In this document: positions 60,513 through 64,000 of the stretch, piece by piece
Layout: the number at the start of each line of letters is the position of its first letter
How positions within the stretch are numbered: position 1 is the first letter of the stretch
Assembly: GCF_003293845.1 (NCBI RefSeq)
Contig: NZ_QLST01000005.1
Span: 1 to 64,000 of the forward strand
DNA: 64,000 nt
Direction: 5' to 3'
Source: Flavobacterium tibetense
GTDB lineage: Bacteria > Bacteroidota > Bacteroidia > Flavobacteriales > Flavobacteriaceae
The notes under the pieces: generated by a model
Database searches by the model: none
What the model was told of the DNA's origin: nothing
What the model saw: only the letters and a program-made list of their open reading frames with translations
Program-made: the position numbers and the translations under genes

Positions 60513-61418
60513 ATGAAAGTTTTAATTACAGGAGCAACTGGGTTAGTTGGAAGTGAAATTGTGAAATTGTTTCTTCAAAATGGAGTTCAAATTCATTATT
60601 TGTCATCTTCTAAACGTAAGTTAGAACAAAAAGAAAATTACAAAGGTTTTTATTGGAATCCTGCAACTTCAGAAATGGATACCAATGCATTTGAAGGCGT
60701 CACTACTATTATTCATTTAGCAGGAGCTTCGGTTGCTAAACGTTGGACTAAATCACACAAACAAGAAATTATTGAAAGTAGGGTTTTGAGTACCAAATTA
60801 TTATTTCAATATCTTGCTAAAAATTCACATCAAGTAACTCACGTTATAAGTGCATCAGCAATTGGGATTTATCCGCATAGCTTTGATGCCATTTACAACG
60901 AATCTAATTTAGAGGTTGATGATTCCTTTCTAGGAAGTGTAGTAGCTAAATGGGAAGATGAAATAAACGCTTTTGAACGTTTGGGAATAAAAGTTTCCAA
61001 AGTACGAATAGGAATTGTACTCGCTAAAAAAGGTGGTGCACTGCAAGAAATGGTAAAACCCATAAGTATGGGAGTTGGTGCTGCTTTTGGCTCTGGCGAA
61101 CAATACCAATCATGGATTCATGTACAGGATTTAGCTCAGATTTTCTATTTTATTATGCAATACCAATACGAAGGTGTTTTTAATGGTGTTTCTCCTTACC
61201 CAGTTACCAATAATGAAATGACTAAAGCAATTGGGAAAGTGTTAGGAAAGCCTCTTTTTCTTCCTAATATTCCTAAATTTGTTATGAAAATACTGTTAGG
61301 TGAAATGCATGAAATATTGTTTTCAAGCCAGCATGTTAGTGCTAGAAAATTATTAGACAAAGGTTTTCAATTTCAATTTGCTGCTTTAGATAAAGCATTG
61401 CTAAATTTGTTAAAATAA
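60513..61418 (+). CDS. TIGR01777 family NAD(P)-dependent epimerase
   Basis: This 301-aa SDR-fold protein has an N-terminal Rossmann motif ITGATGLVGSEIVKLF. TIIHLAGASVAKRWTKSHKQEIIESRV is diagnostic of TIGR01777. HVISASAIGIYP takes the place of the usual catalytic Ser/Tyr region. The C-terminal DUF1731 module contains LGEMHEILFSSQHVSARKLLDKGFQFQF. E. coli YfcH is a relative with unknown substrate. It ends at a bidirectional terminator shared with yceI. Confidence 0.93.
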   Translation: MKVLITGATGLVGSEIVKLFLQNGVQIHYLSSSKRKLEQKENYKGFYWNPATSEMDTNAFEGVTTIIHLAGASVAKRWTKSHKQEIIESRVLSTKLLFQYLAKNSHQVTHVISASAIGIYPHSFDAIYNESNLEVDDSFLGSVVAKWEDEINAFERLGIKVSKVRIGIVLAKKGGALQEMVKPISMGVGAAFGSGEQYQSWIHVQDLAQIFYFIMQYQYEGVFNGVSPYPVTNNEMTKAIGKVLGKPLFLPNIPKFVMKILLGEMHEILFSSQHVSARKLLDKGFQFQFAALDKALLNLLK

Positions 61419-61420
61419 AA

Positions 61421-61442
61421 AAAGCACCAATTAAGGTGCTTT
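61421..61442. terminator. bidirectional terminator
   Basis: AAAGCACC (61421-61428) and GGTGCTTT (61435-61442) pair perfectly around AATTAA, with an A run before and a T run after. It serves both convergent genes. Confidence 0.9.
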
Positions 61443-61461
61443 AATTTTTTTGTCTGGAATA

Positions 61462-62118
61462 TTATTTCTTTGCTATAACTTTTACAACTAATTCAATATC
61501 GTCATCAATAAATTTATCTTTAAGATTATCAAAAAGTGATTTTGAAGCATAGTTTACATTCCAAGTTGTTCTATTGATTTTGAACGGATCAGAAGTAAGT
61601 TTAATTTCTGTGTCTGTCATGATGATTTCAGCTGAAAAATTTACTTCTTTTGAAATTCCTTTTAATGTTAAAATTCCTTTTACAAAATAAGCTCCGCTTT
61701 CTGGTTCTGCACTTAGCATTTTAAAGTTTCCAGTAGGATATTTAGTAACATTGAAAAAGTGATCTTCAGACTCTTTGTCTCCAGTTCCTTTTAAATGTGT
61801 TTCCAAATTCATTTTGTCTTCACCTTCTAAATCTGTCACAGTGATACTATTCATGGCGATAGTAAAATTACCACCTGTTACATTTCCATCAGTAACATCA
61901 AAACTTCCATCAGCTAGTGAAATAGTTCCGGTATGTTTTCCGGCTGGTTTAGAGCCTACCCAATTAATCACAGAACTAGCAGCATCTACAGTATAAGATC
62001 CTGAGGCACTTGATTCAGATGCTTCATCTGTTTTTGTAGCATCTTCAGTTGATTCTTTTTTGCAACTTGTAAAACTAATCAACGCAATAATAGCAAAACT
62101 TAATAAAGATTTTTTCAT
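61462..62118 (-). CDS. YceI family lipoprotein
   Basis: This 218-aa protein has a lipoprotein signal (MKKSLLSFAIIALISFTSCKKE, Cys about 19), a Ser/Glu-rich linker and a YceI lipid-binding lipocalin-like domain. The domain begins at YTVDAASSVINWVGSKPAGKHTGTISLADG and includes EDHFFNVTKYPTGNFKM and LTLKGISKEVNF. YceI proteins bind isoprenoids or fatty amides in the envelope. A TATATTTG box lies 53 nt upstream. Confidence 0.93.
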   Translation of the reverse strand: MKKSLLSFAIIALISFTSCKKESTEDATKTDEASESSASGSYTVDAASSVINWVGSKPAGKHTGTISLADGSFDVTDGNVTGGNFTIAMNSITVTDLEGEDKMNLETHLKGTGDKESEDHFFNVTKYPTGNFKMLSAEPESGAYFVKGILTLKGISKEVNFSAEIIMTDTEIKLTSDPFKINRTTWNVNYASKSLFDNLKDKFIDDDIELVVKVIAKK

Positions 62119-62171
62119 AGTAAAATAAATTTTATTGGTTTAATTTTTTTATGACTCTCAAAAGTCACCTT

Positions 62172-62179
62172 CAAATATA
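62172..62179 (-). promoter_or_regulatory. promoter -7 element TATATTTG for the yceI-like gene
   Basis: This is an exact minus-strand TAnnTTTG match, 53 nt before the ATG at 62118. Confidence 0.6.
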
Positions 62180-62272
62180 ATTAAATTTAATGATACAATA
62201 AACATAAAAAAGTGTAAAATTATTCCTAAAAACTATAAAATTTAAATAATTTCACAAAATGAGTATGACAAT

Positions 62273-62304
62273 TTGACATTTATTCAGGTTTGGCAATACA
62301 TTTG
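62273..62304 (+). promoter_or_regulatory. promoter (TTG-N21-TACATTTG) for grpE-dnaJ
   Basis: TTG (62273-62275) within TTGACA and TACATTTG (62297-62304) match the -33/-7 pair with a 21-bp spacer. The box ends 22 nt before the first grpE ATG. No CIRCE-type inverted repeat was recognised. Confidence 0.65.
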
Positions 62305-62326
62305 CAATTCAAATTAAAATAAAAAA

Positions 62327-62890
62327 ATGTTCAAAAAAATATTTAAAAATATGAGTCAAGATACTACTGAAAACATCGAAAAAGATAACATTCAAGAGGA
62401 AAATGTTTCAGAAAATCAAGAAATACAACAACCAGAATTAACTATTGAAGAACAATTGCAAGAAGATTTAGCAAAGGAAAAAGATCGTTTTTTGCGACTT
62501 TTTGCTGAGTTTGAAAATTTCAAAAAACGTACTTCAAAAGAGCGTATAGATTTGTTTAAGACAGCTAATCAAGAGGTTTTACAAGCCATATTACCAGTTT
62601 TAGATGATTTTGATAGAGCTTGGGTTCAAATTGAAAAATCGGAAGACGAAGCATTAGTACAAGGTGTGGCATTGATTCATGAAAAACTAAAATCAACTTT
62701 GGTAGGTAAAGGTTTGGAACAAATTGATGTAAAGCCAGGAGATGCTTTTGATGCTGACTTTGCAGAAGCTATTACACAAATTCCAGCGCCAACTGCAGAA
62801 TTGAAAGGAAAAATTGTGGATGTAATTGAAAAAGGATACAAGTTAGGCGATAGAATTATTCGTTTTCCAAAGGTTGTAATTGGAAATTAA
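62327..62890 (+). CDS. grpE: nucleotide exchange factor GrpE
   Basis: This 187-aa homodimer releases ADP from DnaK. A disordered acidic N-terminus (about 1-45) is followed by a coiled coil (DLAKEKDRFLRLFAEFENFKKRTSKERIDLFKTANQEVLQAILPVLDDFDRAW). The C-terminal beta domain contains GDAFDADFAEAITQIPAP and KGYKLGDRIIRFPKVVIG. The ATG at 62327 gives MFKKIFKNMSQ. A second ATG at 62351 (MSQDTTEN) is an equally possible start. It is 67 nt upstream of dnaJ. Confidence 0.95.
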   Translation: MFKKIFKNMSQDTTENIEKDNIQEENVSENQEIQQPELTIEEQLQEDLAKEKDRFLRLFAEFENFKKRTSKERIDLFKTANQEVLQAILPVLDDFDRAWVQIEKSEDEALVQGVALIHEKLKSTLVGKGLEQIDVKPGDAFDADFAEAITQIPAPTAELKGKIVDVIEKGYKLGDRIIRFPKVVIGN

Positions 62891-62957
62891 TTTCAATTAC
62901 AACCATTTGTAGAAATGCGATTCATCGCGTTTATAATCATTATTATAGTATTTAAAA

Positions 62958-64000
62958 ATGAAAAAAGATTTTTACGAAATATTAGGTATTGGCAAAAGCG
63001 CAACGGCTGAAGAAATTAAAAAAGCCTACCGAAAAAAAGCGATTCAATACCATCCTGATAAAAATCCAGGCGATAAAGAAGCGGAAGAAAATTTTAAATT
63101 GGCAGCTGAAGCTTACGAAGTATTAAGCGATCCTAACAAGAAAGCGAAGTACGATCAATACGGTCATCAAGCTTTTGAAAATGGCGGATTTGGTGGTGGT
63201 CATCACATGAATATGGATGATATTTTTAGTCAATTTGGTGATATTTTTGGAAGTGCTTTTGGTGGTGGATTCGGCGGATTCGGCGGCGGTGGCGGTCAAA
63301 GACGTGTAAAAGGAAGCAACTTAAGAATCAAAGTGAAACTTACTTTGGAAGACATCGTTAACGGTGTAGAAAAGAAAGTAAAAGTAAAACGTAAAGTACA
63401 AGCTAAAGGTGTAACTTACAGAACGTGTCCAACGTGTAACGGTTCTGGACAAATAATGAAAGTGGCCAATACGATTCTAGGAAGAATGCAAACTGCGACG
63501 ACTTGTCATGTTTGTAGTGGTTCCGGACAAATCTTAGATCAAAAACCTGCAGGTGCCGATGCACAAGGTATGATTATGGATGAAGATACGGTTTCAATCA
63601 AAATTCCAGCTGGAGTAGTGGATGGAATGCAATTAAAAGTGGCTGGCAAAGGAAATGAAGCGCCTGGAACCAATAGTATTCCCGGAGATTTAATTGTAGC
63701 TATAGAAGAAGTTGAGCATGAGTTTTTAAAACGTGAAGGAGAAAATCTTCATTACGATTTATATATCAGTTTTCCAGAAGCAGCACTAGGAGTTTCTAAA
63801 GAAATTGAAGCTGTTGGTGGAAAAGTCCGAATCAAATTAGATGAAGGCATTCAATCGGGTAAAATTTTAAGACTAAAAGGAAAAGGAATTCCAAATATAA
63901 ACGGCTACGGAAATGGCGATTTATTAGTTCATGTAAATGTTTGGACTCCAAAAACATTAAACAAAGAACAAAAGCAATTTTTCGAAAAAATGCTAAATGA
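62958..64000 (+). CDS. dnaJ: chaperone DnaJ, 3' end outside the window
   Basis: At least 347 residues are seen and the frame is still open at the window edge. The J domain covers about 1-68 ([28 protein letters not shown] in [10 protein letters not shown]). A Gly/Phe/Met-rich linker spans about 74-115. The zinc-binding region has only two of the four usual CxxCxGxG motifs (CPTCNGSG and CHVCSGSG, about 155 and 178). The two substrate-binding domains follow ([20 protein letters not shown]). It acts with DnaK and GrpE, whose gene precedes it. Confidence 0.96.
   Translation, partial: MKKDFYEILGIGKSATAEEIKKAYRKKAIQYHPDKNPGDKEAEENFKLAAEAYEVLSDPNKKAKYDQYGHQAFENGGFGGGHHMNMDDIFSQFGDIFGSAFGGGFGGFGGGGGQRRVKGSNLRIKVKLTLEDIVNGVEKKVKVKRKVQAKGVTYRTCPTCNGSGQIMKVANTILGRMQTATTCHVCSGSGQILDQKPAGADAQGMIMDEDTVSIKIPAGVVDGMQLKVAGKGNEAPGTNSIPGDLIVAIEEVEHEFLKREGENLHYDLYISFPEAALGVSKEIEAVGGKVRIKLDEGIQSGKILRLKGKGIPNINGYGNGDLLVHVNVWTPKTLNKEQKQFFEKMLN

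Overview
The window is a stretch of Flavobacterium-type (Bacteroidota, Flavobacteriaceae) chromosome. The evidence is low GC, the tRNA-tuf-tRNA(Trp)-secE-nusG-rplKAJL-rpoBC order, the large signal peptidase I next to dapB-parB-parA, and many copies of the Bacteroidota promoter -7 element TAnnTTTG, often a few bases before a start codon. No CRISPR array, prophage or rRNA operon is visible.

Layout. 1-13.1 kb: translation and transcription core (tRNA-Thr, Tyr, Thr, tuf, tRNA-Trp, secE, nusG, rplK, rplA, rplJ, rplL, rpoB, rpoC), with an attenuator-like hairpin before rpoB and a perfect terminator after rpoC. 13.2-17.2 kb: a DUF3467 gene, an acetyltransferase, an exported erythromycin-esterase-like fusion protein and the rRNA pseudouridine synthase gene rluF. 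17.7-25.7 kb: a zinc-ribbon-family protein that has lost its cysteines, Nif3-like protein, lpxK-punA, a TPR hybrid histidine kinase, gap and lipA. 25.8-31.8 kb: MFS transporter, ECF sigma factor, family 2 glycosyltransferase, small membrane protein, murB and recF. 31.9-38.7 kb: TPR protein, ribH, two small YQPRF membrane proteins, mutL, two rhomboid proteases and a membrane-tethered endonuclease/phosphatase-fold protein. 38.7-43.9 kb: minus-strand wbqC-like, lepB, dapB, DUF5683, parB, parA. 44.3-46.5 kb: aminotransferase, an unannotated 45-aa ORF and a nucleosidase-like protein.

46.5-49.5 kb is the one clear accessory island. It holds a small XRE (controller-like) regulator overlapping a gene for a 659-aa protein with an N-terminal PD-(D/E)xK-like nuclease segment and a DUF2075 SF1 helicase domain, a candidate phage-defence pair. 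Next to it a Y1/REP-associated transposase (RAYT) gene lies between two identical nested palindromes.

49.5-54.6 kb: a minus-strand operon udk, divIC-like, mutA, lipoprotein, mutB (methylmalonyl-CoA mutase). 54.9-64 kb: tRNA-Pro, trxB, a padR-pspC-GIN-GIN envelope-stress-like operon, a DUF4442 protein, a TIGR01777 epimerase, a YceI lipoprotein, grpE and the start of dnaJ (cut by the window edge).

The larger intergenic gaps (about 17.2-17.7, 24.7, 29.0-29.5, 30.6, 36.4-36.8 and 44.0-44.3 kb) are built from a shared set of short repeat modules arranged as mosaics. One module appears to have been read into the 5' ends of two genes, gap and mutB.
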